From Endozoicomonas montiporae CL-33 (GTDB lineage: Bacteria > Pseudomonadota > Gammaproteobacteria > Pseudomonadales > Endozoicomonadaceae), in contig NZ_CP013251.1 of assembly GCF_001583435.1 (NCBI RefSeq), forward strand, positions 5,035,215 to 5,099,214: a DNA stretch of 64,000 nucleotides. The letters are read 5' to 3'. Position numbers and translations under genes: made by a program. Position 1 is the stretch's first letter, and each line of letters starts with the position of its first letter. Shown in pieces: positions 29,101 through 38,645 of the stretch. The notes beneath the pieces were generated by a model, which saw only the letters and a program-made list of their open reading frames with translations, was not told the DNA's origin and did not search any database.

Positions 29101-29991
29101 TTAACCATTTAACTGATAGCGATAGCAGGATCGGCTGTCGATGGCGGGCTCACTATGCAGAAACAGTCGGGAATGCACAACCACCTGCTCCGGCTTTAAC
29201 TCAACCAGATGGTAAGCAGGCGGTTCAGGTGAAACATAGGCAGGCTTTTTATTATCAAATTCAAAAGCCGTCTGATGAACCGGCGACAAAGGACAGGAAT
29301 AACTAATACCATGCCAGCTGCCTGTAACGGTTCGATGAAGGTGCCCAAAAAAGAGATGCCGGATTTGATTTAAATAAGGTTTCACGACATGAAAGAAGGC
29401 TCCGGCATTGACCAGGTTATCATCGTCCATGGCCGATAGCCCGACAGTGAATGGAGGATGATGCATAAACAGGTAAACAGGCTTTCCTTCGGAAGAAGCC
29501 AACACATTCTCCAACCACTGCAACCTTTTCTCACACAGTACACCGCCTCGTTTTCCAGCATCCAGTGTATCAAGGAAAATCATTCTGCCTGCCAGACTAT
29601 CCAGGGTGTATTGGATAAAGCCTTCATCATCAACAGGGTGTTCAGGAAAAACCGTTAAAAATGCCTCTCTCTGGTCGTGATTGCCCATCAGCAGATAGAC
29701 AGGAAAAGGCAGCCGGTTTAGCTCTTCTTGCAAAACCCTGTAAGCAGCGACCTCTCCCCAATGGGTCAGGTCGCCCGTGATGACCGCAAAATCAAGAGAC
29801 AGGTGTTTGCAGTCAGAGAGAACGGCATCGATACACAGCCGGATTCGTAACTGAGGATTAATGTCATAATTCATTTCACCAGCTGGCACCAGCTGTGGGT
29901 CAGACAGGTGAATAAAGCGGATACTCTCTTTTGGCGTTTGCGGCGATGTACTCATAATGATTTTTGTGTTTGCAGGGTACAAAACCATCAT
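29101..29991 (-). CDS. Metallophosphoesterase, CpdA-like 3',5'-cyclic-nucleotide phosphodiesterase
   Basis: 296 residues. The class III phosphodiesterase motifs occur in order: D31-P-Q33 (normally D-x-H), G73-D74, G-N104-H105-D106, H177-H178-P-P and G216-H217-L-H219. The family hydrolyses cAMP with a dinuclear metal centre. The first-motif His, a metal ligand, is Gln here, which could alter metal affinity or specificity. An ATG at residue 13 (29955) is an alternative start; neither has a strong ribosome site. Confidence 0.8.
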   Translation of the reverse strand: MMVLYPANTKIIMSTSPQTPKESIRFIHLSDPQLVPAGEMNYDINPQLRIRLCIDAVLSDCKHLSLDFAVITGDLTHWGEVAAYRVLQEELNRLPFPVYLLMGNHDQREAFLTVFPEHPVDDEGFIQYTLDSLAGRMIFLDTLDAGKRGGVLCEKRLQWLENVLASSEGKPVYLFMHHPPFTVGLSAMDDDNLVNAGAFFHVVKPYLNQIRHLFFGHLHRTVTGSWHGISYSCPLSPVHQTAFEFDNKKPAYVSPEPPAYHLVELKPEQVVVHSRLFLHSEPAIDSRSCYRYQLNG

Positions 29992-30037
29992 GGCTCATTT
30001 GGTCATGCTTTGCACAGATTCAAAATAGACAAGCTCA

Positions 30038-30544
30038 TTAAGAAGCAGAAACCGCAGACTCCAGACTGTACCGGGCAACCGTCATATTGCTCCAGCCTTC
30101 AAAGCCATCCAGATGCATACCCAGCGTCTGGATAACATCCACCGCAAACTCGTTGTCGGGTGCTGTGTAAGAAATAATTTCCTGAAAACCAAAGCGCTCA
30201 AAGCCTAAACGTGCAACCGCTTGGGCGGCTTCCAGCACCAGTCCCCGACCACGAAAATCAGGCAAAAAGCGCCAGCTTAGCTCAACACTTTTTCCGTAAC
30301 TGGAAAAACCACAATAGCCAATTAACCGGTAGGTTTCTTTATGAACAACTGCCCAGCGGGACCAGCCTTTCCGATCAAGCTCCAGCTGGTAACGCCACAG
30401 TTCCGTCTCGGGCTTTGAAGCGGGGGATTCATCACTGAATCGTTGGGGTAAATTACTGTGACCAATTAATTCACCGTAAGGTTGCAGGTCACTCTCCTGC
30501 CAGGTACGAACCAGCAGTCTGGGAGTTTCAGTTACTATCAGCAC
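30038..30544 (-). CDS. GNAT-family N-acetyltransferase (RimJ-like)
   Basis: 168 residues, soluble. TPRLLVRTWQESDLQPY at the start is the typical RimJ/RimL-type opening. The acetyl-CoA loop is present as FRGRGLVLEAAQAVARLGF, followed by NEFAVDVIQTLGMH. The substrate (protein N-terminus, ribosomal protein or small molecule) cannot be told from sequence. It stands 47 nt upstream of the phosphodiesterase gene on the same strand. Confidence 0.85.
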   Translation of the reverse strand: MLIVTETPRLLVRTWQESDLQPYGELIGHSNLPQRFSDESPASKPETELWRYQLELDRKGWSRWAVVHKETYRLIGYCGFSSYGKSVELSWRFLPDFRGRGLVLEAAQAVARLGFERFGFQEIISYTAPDNEFAVDVIQTLGMHLDGFEGWSNMTVARYSLESAVSAS

Positions 30545-30664
30545 GAGGCGCTCCTGATAACGCTTTATCGACAGCGTGAGCTATTGAAACGTTATAAATA
30601 TGTAGCCCAACTCTGAAAGAAAGGCAGTTTTTTCTTATCTATTTAATCCAAATTAATACAAAGC

Positions 30665-30697
30665 AACGATAGAAAAACGATAGAAAAACGATAGAAA
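30665..30697. repeat. Three tandem copies of an 11-bp repeat
   Basis: AACGATAGAAA repeated three times without mismatches, in the 330-bp gap between the GNAT gene and the plus-strand hydrolase gene. The same period and copy number recur at 57520 and 62221. Confidence 0.8.
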
Positions 30698-30876
30698 ACG
30701 GCGTTCATCGAGCTCTACTTATAAACGTTTAAACGTTGTTTGCTTACCGGCATTTGACCCGTCTGTACCAAAAAAAGTTCTATGCTGTCTGGAAATATTC
30801 CATAAACGATTGGCCATAAAAGCTTGCCTGCGGTTGGCCGAAATGATTTCTATAAGACTTTCCAGCGGAAACCATT

Positions 30877-32211
30877 ATGCATACGGTACTCAGCGACTTT
30901 CTCACCCTGCCTGAGCCACAGTCCCAGTGGAGGGTTGTGGATGAAGAACTGCTCGAAGGTCAGATAAGAGCCATTCAACTGGAAGTCATCTCACTGACAT
31001 GGCCAAAAGATCAATCGATCAAGCCCGGTCACCAGCAATGGCATCACCGTTTACACCTTTACCTGCCTGAAAACGATCATCATCAGCCCTGCCTGCTAAT
31101 GATTAATGGCGGTACACGTCATGACCTGTCGATGGAAATGACACCCCACTCCCAGGTTGACAGCGCAGCTTTGTGCCGACTGACTGGAGCACCGGTAGCC
31201 AGCCTGAAAGACATTCCCAATCAACCCATAGCCTTTGCTGACGGTAAACCCCGCTGTGAAGATGATTTGATGGCCTGGAGCTGGAAACAGTTTCTGGACA
31301 ATCCCGCCGGGAACCGGTTTTACCCTTTGCAATGGCCCATGGTAAAAGCCGTGGTTAAGGCTATGGATGCCATTCAGGCCTTTACTGCAACCCGGAAAAT
31401 AGAAGTGGATGACTTCATTCTCTCGGGAGGCTCCAAACGGGGTTGGGTGAGCTGGCTGACAGCCAGTGCCGACTTCAGAGTATCTGCCGTCATTCCTATC
31501 GTCATTGACGTATTGAATATTGAAGCCTGCATTCGTCATCACCACAACGTTTACAACGGCTGGTCACCTGCTATTCAGGATTACACCGATGAAGACCATA
31601 ACATTCTGCAGGCACTGGATTCGGAAGCCACCCAACAATTGCTGGAGCTGACAGACCCTGCCCGCTACAAAGAATTCCTGCAACTGCCCAAATTTGTCAT
31701 CAATGCCAGTGGTGACGAGTTCTTTCCTCCGGACTCTGCAAGATTTTACTATCACCAGCTACCTCAACCCAAATGGCTACGATATCTGCCCAATTGCAGC
31801 CACTATTTAGGTCGTGAGGCCAATATCGATACAACCGAACTCATGGCTTCGGCTTACGGAGTGCTGCTGGCTGATACTGCACCGGTTATGTCTTGGCAGC
31901 CACTGGACGATGGCGGCATTGAACTCAGAGTCAGCGAAGAGCCCGAAAAGGCTTGTGTCTGGCTATGTCATAACCCGAAAGCACGAGACTTTCGCAGGGA
32001 TGAACTAAGAGATAGAGGGCTGGGTTTTCACTGCCAGCCCTTAACCCCGATCAGTCAATCACCGTGGGTTTACCATTTCCGCCCTGATACTCCGGGCAAC
32101 GGCTGGACGGCTTTCTTCATTGAAGCCTCGTTTGAGAACCTGCCATTCCCAAATCTGAAATTAACCAGCGGAATTCGTGTACTACCCGACAATTATCCAA
32201 CGCCGGATTAG
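30877..32211 (+). CDS. PhoPQ-activated pathogenicity-related (PqaA) family hydrolase, cytoplasmic form
   Basis: 444 residues without a signal peptide. It matches the PqaA/AprA family, predicted alpha/beta-hydrolases first found as PhoP-regulated in Salmonella: WRVVDEE at the start, LMINGG, VASLKDIPNQP, EDDLMAWSWKQFL. A likely catalytic triad is S186 (SGGSKRGW), D280 (NASGDEFF) and H309 (NCSHYL). A second, exported paralogue lies at 37000-38562, and a PhoPQ-like pair at 43.9-46 kb. The substrate is not established for the family. Confidence 0.85.
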   Translation: MHTVLSDFLTLPEPQSQWRVVDEELLEGQIRAIQLEVISLTWPKDQSIKPGHQQWHHRLHLYLPENDHHQPCLLMINGGTRHDLSMEMTPHSQVDSAALCRLTGAPVASLKDIPNQPIAFADGKPRCEDDLMAWSWKQFLDNPAGNRFYPLQWPMVKAVVKAMDAIQAFTATRKIEVDDFILSGGSKRGWVSWLTASADFRVSAVIPIVIDVLNIEACIRHHHNVYNGWSPAIQDYTDEDHNILQALDSEATQQLLELTDPARYKEFLQLPKFVINASGDEFFPPDSARFYYHQLPQPKWLRYLPNCSHYLGREANIDTTELMASAYGVLLADTAPVMSWQPLDDGGIELRVSEEPEKACVWLCHNPKARDFRRDELRDRGLGFHCQPLTPISQSPWVYHFRPDTPGNGWTAFFIEASFENLPFPNLKLTSGIRVLPDNYPTPD

Positions 32212-32273
32212 ACAACATTAACGACACCGTCTTAGTATTGATGACTGCTGTTCAATAACGGAACCCTTCAACG

Positions 32274-32696
32274 ATGATCTGGAAGAAGTCTCCTTCACTG
32301 GAACAATTAAACGCCTCATTGAAAGACAACATGTGTGAACATGTTGGCATTGAACTGACTGAAGTCGGTAATAATTTCCTTGCCGGTATCATGCCAGTCG
32401 ATAAACGCACTGTTCAGCCTCTGGGGTTATTACACGGTGGCGCTAATGTAGTACTGGCTGAGACGCTGGGCAGTATTGCGGCTAACCTTGCCTGTGAGCA
32501 CGATCAGTATTGTGTCGGTCTGGAAATAAACGCCAACCACCTTAAATCCGTAAAGTCTGGTCTGGTAACAGGCATCGCCCGTTCTGTTCATGTTGGTCGC
32601 AGTACTCAAGTCTGGGAAATTCGCATTGAAGACGGGCAAGGCAACCTGTCCTGCATTTCGCGGCTGACTATGGCTGTAAAAAACTGGAAACAGTAA
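32274..32696 (+). CDS. Hotdog-fold acyl-CoA thioesterase (YdiI/MenI/PaaI type)
   Basis: 140 residues. Hotdog helix motif GLLHGGANVVLAETLGS with H54-G-G and the catalytic Glu E63; the C-terminal strand pattern (THVGRSTQVWEIRIED-like) also fits the 4HBT family. Members hydrolyse 1,4-dihydroxy-2-naphthoyl-CoA or various acyl-CoAs; the exact substrate is open. It lies 62 bp downstream of the PqaA-like gene on the same strand. Confidence 0.88.
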   Translation: MIWKKSPSLEQLNASLKDNMCEHVGIELTEVGNNFLAGIMPVDKRTVQPLGLLHGGANVVLAETLGSIAANLACEHDQYCVGLEINANHLKSVKSGLVTGIARSVHVGRSTQVWEIRIEDGQGNLSCISRLTMAVKNWKQ

Positions 32697-32731
32697 CTCC
32701 CTTTCTCAGCAAGCTGTGAATAAAGGGAGTT
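32695..32731. terminator. 10-bp hairpin between convergent genes
   Basis: AACTCCCTTT / AAAGGGAGTT stem with a long loop at the thioesterase stop codon, between convergent thioesterase and transaldolase genes. Little T-run; probably a weak bidirectional terminator. Confidence 0.45.
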
Positions 32732-32763
32732 AAGCTGTGGCAAATTTACTAAAAAATAGTCGT

Positions 32764-33687
32764 TTATAACTGTTGAGCAATCAGTTGCTCCAACCTGATC
32801 TGGTCTTTGGTAAAGTTACGAATACCTTCAGCCAGCTTTTCTGTCGCCATGGCATCTTCATTCATTAACCAGCGAAAAGATGCTTCATCCAGAATCACTT
32901 TCGGGTCGCTGGATGCAGGCTTTTCAGCATAGAGTTTCTGTTCCATGGGTTGCTGGGTGTTTTCAAGCTCTTCCATTAACGAAGGCCCTATCGTCAGGCA
33001 GTCACAACCTGCGAGCTCCCGGATTTCTCCAGTGTTACGAAAGCTGGCACCCATAACGATGGTTTTGTAATCGTGCTGTTTGTAATAATTAAATATTCTT
33101 GAAACTGATACCACCCCGGGGTCTTCAGCTCCGCTAAAGTCCCGGCCTTCTGACTGTTTGTACCAGTCAAGGATGCGACCAACAAACGGTGAAATCAGAT
33201 AAGCTCCAGCTTCGGCACAAGCCTGAGCCTGAACGAAACTGAACAACAACGTCAAATTACAGCGGATCCCTTCCTGCTCCAGTATTTCAGCCGCTTTGAT
33301 TCCTTCCCAGGTGGACGCAATTTTTATAAGAACTCTGTCGCTGTCGGCTCCTTGCTGCCGGTAAAGCCCGGCAAGATGGCGAGCTTTTTCAATAGTTGCC
33401 TGAGTATTAAAGGAAAGGCGAGCGTCTACCTCTGTAGAAACGACCCCGGGTACAACACCCTGTATTTCCTTACCAATGGCAACCGCCAGCCAGTCACAGG
33501 CCAGCCTTGAACGGGTAGAAGCGTCTCCATCCGCGTTGCGTCCATAATCCAGTGCCTCTGACAGTAATGCTTTATAAGCCGGTAACCCAGCTGCTTTCAG
33601 GATGAGCGAAGGGTTCGTTGTTGCATCAAAAGGCTTGTAGCGTTTGATCGCATCAATATCACCCGTGTCTGCAACCACCTTGGTCAT
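32764..33687 (-). CDS. tal: Transaldolase, cut off from its first 10 codons by an IS element
   Basis: 307 residues in the open frame from an internal ATG, lacking the N-terminal start of the family. It converts sedoheptulose 7-phosphate and glyceraldehyde 3-phosphate to erythrose 4-phosphate and fructose 6-phosphate. VADTGD (Asp nucleus), DATTNPSLI and the Schiff-base Lys in [11 protein letters not shown] (K122) are intact. Deleting the IS4-family element and one target repeat restores an N-terminus [15 protein letters not shown] preceded by an AGAGG site. This gives 317 residues, the E. coli TalB length, and places the lysine at 132 as in TalB. The internal ATG has no ribosome site, so expression is doubtful. 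Confidence 0.92.
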   Translation of the reverse strand: MTKVVADTGDIDAIKRYKPFDATTNPSLILKAAGLPAYKALLSEALDYGRNADGDASTRSRLACDWLAVAIGKEIQGVVPGVVSTEVDARLSFNTQATIEKARHLAGLYRQQGADSDRVLIKIASTWEGIKAAEILEQEGIRCNLTLLFSFVQAQACAEAGAYLISPFVGRILDWYKQSEGRDFSGAEDPGVVSVSRIFNYYKQHDYKTIVMGASFRNTGEIRELAGCDCLTIGPSLMEELENTQQPMEQKLYAEKPASSDPKVILDEASFRWLMNEDAMATEKLAEGIRNFTKDQIRLEQLIAQQL

Positions 33688-33706
33688 ACTTTTTAACTGA
33701 TCTAAC

Positions 33707-34771
33707 TCATGTTACGCACCCCTTCATCGACTGAAGTTTCTGGAACGATGATTTCAATGCAGTGAGATAAAGCTTTGCCCGCAACTCAAAATGGTTTAAA
33801 TCAAGCTTATTAGCCAGCACCTCGAGACGAAATGCCGAATATATCGACATAAACAGATGATTACTCTGCGTCAAAACTGTATAAGTCGGTGACTTGGCCA
33901 TTGACGCATTAGATTTGAGTGTTTTATGGAAGACTTCAACTTTCCACCGTTTTTTGTAGATCGCCTTCAAAGCCTCTGCGTCACACTCAAGATCACTGCA
34001 TATCAGATAGAGAATGCCCTTACTGCCATCTTTGTTTGTAAAGACCTGCCGGAACAGCAGAACGGGGAAGTCCACGCCTGCAATCCAGCCTTTGATAGGC
34101 TTTTCTTCTGAGAAATCAATGGAATCTATGCGCTGTGAGCGCCCCCGACTTTTATCTTCCTCACTCAGCGAAACCTTCCGGTTTGACTTGCTGGCCATGA
34201 CAAAATGCTTATCGCATTCGTGTCGTATATACAGCATGTTGTCGTTAGAACAGAACCAGCTATCTGCCAGCACGTAACGAAATTTGAGCTGATTATCACA
34301 GCAAACTTTCAGCATCTCCCGAAAGTCTTCGTTCTTGGTGGTTTCAGCCTTGCGTTTAACTTTTTTAGTTTTTACGTCGGAGTATTGAATAGGCTTTTCG
34401 ATAAGCTTGTAGGCCACGGGAATAGAGATATCACCGACATGGTAAACAAAGTTGAGAAGGTTGATACCTTTTACCGAACGACCAAAGGTGTGATCAAAGT
34501 GCCATGCAATCAGGTCGTTCTCATCAGTGTAGAGTTTCTCCTGAATAGTGTCGTCGGCAATAAGTACTCCATCATCGCGCTCTTCCTGACGCACAACGGC
34601 TTTAACATGGTGCCAAAGAGTCTTACTGTCGAAGTGATTACGGGACAGAAGGCGTGTTACCTGATCATGGCTGTATGCGCCGTCCAGCAAAGATGACAGC
34701 TGTGTAGCTGTCGTTTTGCCGAATGAGGACAGCAGGTAATCGCTATACAGCTCAAACAGCTCTGTGTTCAT
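33707..34771 (-). CDS. IS4-family DDE transposase
   Basis: 354 residues, intact. Acidic catalytic residues lie in [19 protein letters not shown] and the YREK signature [15 protein letters not shown], which has the exact Y(2)R(3)E(6)K spacing of IS4. The stop codon TGA is formed at the left end of the element. Nothing suggests inactivation, so the copy could be mobile. Confidence 0.88.
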   Translation of the reverse strand: MNTELFELYSDYLLSSFGKTTATQLSSLLDGAYSHDQVTRLLSRNHFDSKTLWHHVKAVVRQEERDDGVLIADDTIQEKLYTDENDLIAWHFDHTFGRSVKGINLLNFVYHVGDISIPVAYKLIEKPIQYSDVKTKKVKRKAETTKNEDFREMLKVCCDNQLKFRYVLADSWFCSNDNMLYIRHECDKHFVMASKSNRKVSLSEEDKSRGRSQRIDSIDFSEEKPIKGWIAGVDFPVLLFRQVFTNKDGSKGILYLICSDLECDAEALKAIYKKRWKVEVFHKTLKSNASMAKSPTYTVLTQSNHLFMSIYSAFRLEVLANKLDLNHFELRAKLYLTALKSSFQKLQSMKGCVT

Positions 34772-34812
34772 GCTCTAAAGCATGGCAGATTTTTCTGGGT
34801 GCGTAACATGAG
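33708..34812. mobile_element. IS4-family insertion sequence inside the 5' end of tal
   Basis: Inverted ends CATGTTACGCACC (33708-33720) and GGTGCGTAACATG (34798-34810). The flanking repeat TGATCTAACT occurs at 33698-33707 and 34813-34822, a 10-bp target duplication typical of IS4. The exact boundary is uncertain by 3 bp because the inverted repeat extends into the duplication. It contains the single transposase gene. Removing it restores the transaldolase start. Confidence 0.9.
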
Positions 34813-34814
34813 TG

Positions 34815-34832
34815 ATCTAACTGATTGCGCAT
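34815..34832 (-). pseudogene. tal: Displaced first six codons of tal
   Basis: Minus strand ATG at 34832 reads MRNQLD and then runs into the IS element. AGAGG lies about 8 nt upstream, so this is the original translation start of transaldolase, now separated by 1.1 kb from the rest. The remaining flanking sequence to 35139 holds no other gene. Confidence 0.85.
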
Positions 34833-35139
34833 TTTTCAACCTCTTCTTGTCATGCTCATATTTCAAGCCGTGCCCAATTAAGATAGGTGTACTCAGCCAC
34901 AAAATGACATAGGTCTGTTTGAAAAAACCGGCAGCGGATGCCAGAAGGATGCACTCAGGGCTTTTGCTGTTTGAGGAAAAAAAGAAAAATAACCGGAAGG
35001 CTCCGATATCTGAAGTGTCTTGGGTCGGCCATACCCTGCCAGCCAGATGTTCAGGTTTTACCCTGCAAAATCAAGCCAGAAGAGAAAATCGCTTTGTTAA
35101 CAATACCGGGGACATCAACCCTGAGGCGATAACAGACCT

Positions 35140-35706
35140 TTACTGTTGAGCTTGTTTCCCGCGTTCATAAGCCAGTTGCTGCATAAGGACACTGATTTGG
35201 ACATCTTCAGCTCTTATCAATGCCTGATAGTGCAGAACAACTGAGTTGATCTGCTCTGACAGGTTGCCTCTGGCGGTCAGTTCGGCAGTATCTGACAGGC
35301 GTTGAACCTGACTGCTCAGTTCTTTATTTTTAAGGCTGTTTTTCAGTGAGGATTTTCCGGATTTATTCAGTTCAGCCTGAAAGCTTTTCTCCAGCGCTTT
35401 GATCTCACGATCCATGCGCTTGCGGTATTGGTTGATGCGCTTTTGTCTGAGTTCAATCCGGCTCTGAAGTACACGGATTCTTTCACTCACTTCCAATGAC
35501 TTCAGCTTATCCATGTCAACCGGCTGCAGTGGCGCTGCCATCCCTCTTAGCTCAACCGGTTTTGCATCTGAGCCGCACTTTTCTTCAGAAAACTGTACAG
35601 TGCCATTCACCTGACACTTGTAGATTGTTTTTGCCTGCGCGTTACTGGTGTATGTCATGGTAACGACACTTAGTACCGTTGCGGTGAAAAATTTGAATAA
35701 AAACAT
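35140..35706 (-). CDS. Exported DUF4124-type protein with coiled coil
   Basis: 188 residues. Signal peptide with likely cleavage after SNAQA (about residue 25). It is followed by the DUF4124 pattern TIYKCQVNGTVQFSEEKCG with its two Cys. A long charged coiled coil follows (about 65-145: LEVSERIRVLQSRIELRQKRINQYRKRM). Periplasmic or surface location is likely. Function unknown; related proteins are often small periplasmic proteins with a DUF4124 head. Confidence 0.8.
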   Translation of the reverse strand: MFLFKFFTATVLSVVTMTYTSNAQAKTIYKCQVNGTVQFSEEKCGSDAKPVELRGMAAPLQPVDMDKLKSLEVSERIRVLQSRIELRQKRINQYRKRMDREIKALEKSFQAELNKSGKSSLKNSLKNKELSSQVQRLSDTAELTARGNLSEQINSVVLHYQALIRAEDVQISVLMQQLAYERGKQAQQ

Positions 35707-35804
35707 ATCCCCGTCCTGGCCTGAATTCCTTATTAACTATCCATTACTATAGTCGCGGCTGAAACTCAGCACAGAACAGGGAGATTAAGAAGGCGGAATC
35801 GATA

Positions 35805-36164
35805 TCAGTCCATCAGCCAATGAATCGCCTGATCTTTTTGCTGCAAACCAAAAGGCTCGGCCTTGATTCCCGGAAACAGCATGTCAGCCCACTCTGTGAC
35901 CCGACTTAACCATTGCCGGTCAGTGACCACCGCTTTCTTATGGATGGCTTTCAGATGAGGCAGGCCAAATTTCAGATCTTCCCAGAGAGCTGAAACCGTT
36001 ATGCCTTCCCAGGACTCCACCTCAACGTATACAGACAGTTTGCTATGGTCATCAAACTTCGGCTTCATATAGTCAATCAGAGGAAGGATATCGTCCTTTT
36101 CAATTTTGCCAGATACTTTTATACCCACTATATAATCCGCAGGCATCTCCAGAATTTCTATCAT
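35805..36164 (-). CDS. SpoIIAA-like (STAS/SEC14-type) protein
   Basis: 119 residues from MIEILEMPADYIVGIKVSG; this start is chosen because GGAGAG lies directly upstream, rather than the open ATG 54 nt earlier. The pattern GKIEKDDILPLIDYMKP ... KLSVYVEVESWEGITVSALWEDLKFGLPH matches the SpoIIAA-like family found widely in marine bacteria. Soluble, probably a small ligand- or lipid-binding domain; no partner visible. Confidence 0.78.
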   Translation of the reverse strand: MIEILEMPADYIVGIKVSGKIEKDDILPLIDYMKPKFDDHSKLSVYVEVESWEGITVSALWEDLKFGLPHLKAIHKKAVVTDRQWLSRVTEWADMLFPGIKAEPFGLQQKDQAIHWLMD

Positions 36165-36471
36165 CCTACTCTCCTCTCCCTCCAGCCTTCTACAGCAGCA
36201 CCTGTTACTCCATAGCAAGTCATGGCACTCATTATGCGTGATGCAGCACGACGCTCTATGTCGCTATGCAGACGATCTGGTCTCCAAGCGGCGTCAGACG
36301 AGTGGCTGACACCCCCTATACAGCCGAATCATGGGCAGTAACCTTCGGCAAATCAATAGTTGGTATGTAAAAATACTGTTAGTTCTGTTCATAATTCACA
36401 ACAACTGAATACTGAAAGACCAGTCGGCAATTGAACGACTATAAATTGAACCACTACAAAATAGAGCCTGA

Positions 36472-36873
36472 CTATTCAAAAAATGCTTCCCTGATCTCTT
36501 TTACGTACCTTAACTTAGACAGGTTCTTCAGTACTTCAAGATAGTCATCAGTAGCCGTATTACCAATACACAGGTATTCCTGCTCTGTACAACCTATACG
36601 CCCGGGAGACTGTTTGTAGACAACCACCGTCGGATCGATCGCCATTACCTCAGAGACATAATTAATATTGTCGGGAATGCAAAATTCATAGCTGAGAGCC
36701 AGAAGACTATCGGGCTGCCCCTGTAACCCCAGTTCATCCAGTCTGTTGAGATCAAATTGAATTTTATCCATTGTTCCCGATGAGTTGCCAAATACCGAAC
36801 ACCCGGTAAGCACTCCACTAAGCACTCCACTGAGCAGTAACATCGCCATGGCGGATATTAGTTTCATTCTCAT
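36472..36873 (-). CDS. Small lipoprotein of unknown function
   Basis: 133 residues. Signal peptide with lipobox L22-T23-G24-C25. The signal region contains a 12-bp tandem duplication (TAAGCACTCCAC on the plus strand) that encodes the repeated SGVL. The mature part has four Cys (CIPDN, GCTEQEYLC) that could form disulfides. I do not recognise a family. It lies divergently from the exported PqaA paralogue. The 250 bp before it (36219-36471) shows nothing I can identify. Confidence 0.7.
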   Translation of the reverse strand: MRMKLISAMAMLLLSGVLSGVLTGCSVFGNSSGTMDKIQFDLNRLDELGLQGQPDSLLALSYEFCIPDNINYVSEVMAIDPTVVVYKQSPGRIGCTEQEYLCIGNTATDDYLEVLKNLSKLRYVKEIREAFFE

Positions 36874-36999
36874 TACTCATGCCTGATGACTTCAGCACAG
36901 ATTCTACTTTTTTACCGAAGCTTTTTTCCAGAACAAGCTGTCAGACTGGAATAACTAAACTATTGTTTATGGTCATAAAACAACAATTGCACAGCGACC

Positions 37000-38562
37000 A
37001 TGACAGTCCGACCGAACCGAACACTGATCAAGCAACTGATTTTATCAGCCCGCTCATGGCTGCTGGTTCTATCTGTCTTTTCATGCTCTTTCTTTTTATG
37101 CTCTTTGACAGTATTCGCCAATAACCACCTGAAAGAGCCCCAGAGCCATTGTTCCGATGAACACCTGAAGCAACACCCACAACACATACTTTCCTGCTAT
37201 CTTCAAAAACCAGACAATAATTACCACTGGCGTGCCACTGAAACATCCGGGAAGACGGTCTCTGTTGCAGACCAAAAACAGGAAGTCATTACACACAGCA
37301 TCGAAATGACATCGCAGCGCTGGCCTGTTGGCCTGAAGCATCCGGTGGATCACCCCCTCTGGCGCCATAGAATCACGATTTATCAGCCCAAAAAAGTCAT
37401 TCATGATCAGGCGTTGCTGTTTATTAATGGCGGGCAGCTTTACTCAAACAAAAATGAACCTCTCACTGCAAAGCAGTCACCCAATGATGATCTGGATTTT
37501 GCTTACATTGCAGCACTCAGTCAGTCGATAGTGGTTGACCTGAAGGATGTACCCAACCAGTACCTGCAGTTTAAAGACCACCAGCCCGTCAAAGAAGACG
37601 CCCTTGTCGCCTACACATGGGAAGAGTTCCTTAAAAACCCCGAAGCGAATGCCTTTATGCCGTTGCGCCTGCCTATGGTGAAAGCCTCCCAGCGAGCAAT
37701 GGATGCAGTACAGGCGTTTATGAAGGGGCAGAACATTAAAATCAATCAATTCGTCCTGTCAGGCATGTCCAAAAGGGGCTGGGCGGCCTGGCTAACAGCC
37801 GCAATGGATAGCAGGGTCATCGCTCTGGCACCGATGGTTGCAGATGTTCTTAACCTGCAAGCGGCTATGGATCATCACTACAAAAGTTATGGCGGCTGGG
37901 CGCCTGCCGTCAAAGACTACAAAAATGTTCTGTCACAACTTCATTCCAAACCATTAACACGACTAATGCAGGTAGTTGACCCTGTGCATTACGTACAAAA
38001 CCTCAGGCTACCCAAATACATAATCTCTGCTGCGAATGACGACTTCTTCCTGCCCGATGCCAGCCGATATTTTTACGATGACCTCAAAGGCGACAAGTGG
38101 CTAAGAACGGTTCCGAATGTTCGTCACTATCTTGCCCGTATGGAAAATAAACTGATTACAGAGTCTCTGGCATCTTTCTATGGTTTAATCATCGAGCAAC
38201 GCCCCATACCGGCCGTTCACTGGGAGTTACAAGGCAATATTCTTAAAGTCACCAGCTCTGTTCCTCCGGAAAGTGTCAGGTTATGGAGCGCGGTCAACCA
38301 AAATACCCGGGACTTTCGCTTAACTCCGGATAACCCATCCGTCAAACCATTTACTGCAAAATACCTCACGATCAAGTGCAATCCAATTTGTCGCACTAAA
38401 GCCTCAATTGCCAATCCATCAAATGGATGGAAAGCGTCGTTTATAGAAATGAAATTTGCCAACCGCCCGTATAAAGACTTTGTGGTTACCACCCAGGTCT
38501 TTATTACACCTGACACCTACCCTTCCCGCTCTCGTTTCCAAGATAAGAAAAAGTCAGACTAA
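37000..38562 (+). CDS. PqaA-family hydrolase, exported form
   Basis: 520 residues. The N-terminus has a basic stretch and a hydrophobic segment (SWLLVLSVFSCSFFLCSLTVFA, with cleavage after VFA likely), so it is periplasmic or secreted, unlike the paralogue at 30877-32211. Shared blocks: ALLFINGGQ, VVDLKDVPNQYLQFKD, EDALVAYTWEEFLKNPEA. The triad is predicted as S257 (SGMSKRGW), D347 (AANDDFF) and H376 (VRHYL). Salmonella PqaA is PhoP-activated; a PhoPQ-type system lies 5-8 kb downstream. Substrate unknown. Confidence 0.85.
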   Translation: MTVRPNRTLIKQLILSARSWLLVLSVFSCSFFLCSLTVFANNHLKEPQSHCSDEHLKQHPQHILSCYLQKPDNNYHWRATETSGKTVSVADQKQEVITHSIEMTSQRWPVGLKHPVDHPLWRHRITIYQPKKVIHDQALLFINGGQLYSNKNEPLTAKQSPNDDLDFAYIAALSQSIVVDLKDVPNQYLQFKDHQPVKEDALVAYTWEEFLKNPEANAFMPLRLPMVKASQRAMDAVQAFMKGQNIKINQFVLSGMSKRGWAAWLTAAMDSRVIALAPMVADVLNLQAAMDHHYKSYGGWAPAVKDYKNVLSQLHSKPLTRLMQVVDPVHYVQNLRLPKYIISAANDDFFLPDASRYFYDDLKGDKWLRTVPNVRHYLARMENKLITESLASFYGLIIEQRPIPAVHWELQGNILKVTSSVPPESVRLWSAVNQNTRDFRLTPDNPSVKPFTAKYLTIKCNPICRTKASIANPSNGWKASFIEMKFANRPYKDFVVTTQVFITPDTYPSRSRFQDKKKSD

Positions 38563-38645
38563 AGCAGATCACTAAATTTGCATTTGATTCAAAATCAGGT
38601 TGTCTGAGTTGCTTTTTGGTCTATAAAACCTATAGGCAAACATAC

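Noticed and set aside
34919..35149. Small plus-strand ORF in the gap upstream of the DUF4124 gene
   Set aside because: No ribosome site, no recognisable motif, and its end overlaps the real gene on the other strand.
36879..37124. 81-codon plus-strand frame overlapping the start of the exported PqaA paralogue
   Set aside because: It overlaps the signal-peptide region of the PqaA gene in another frame and shows no independent evidence.
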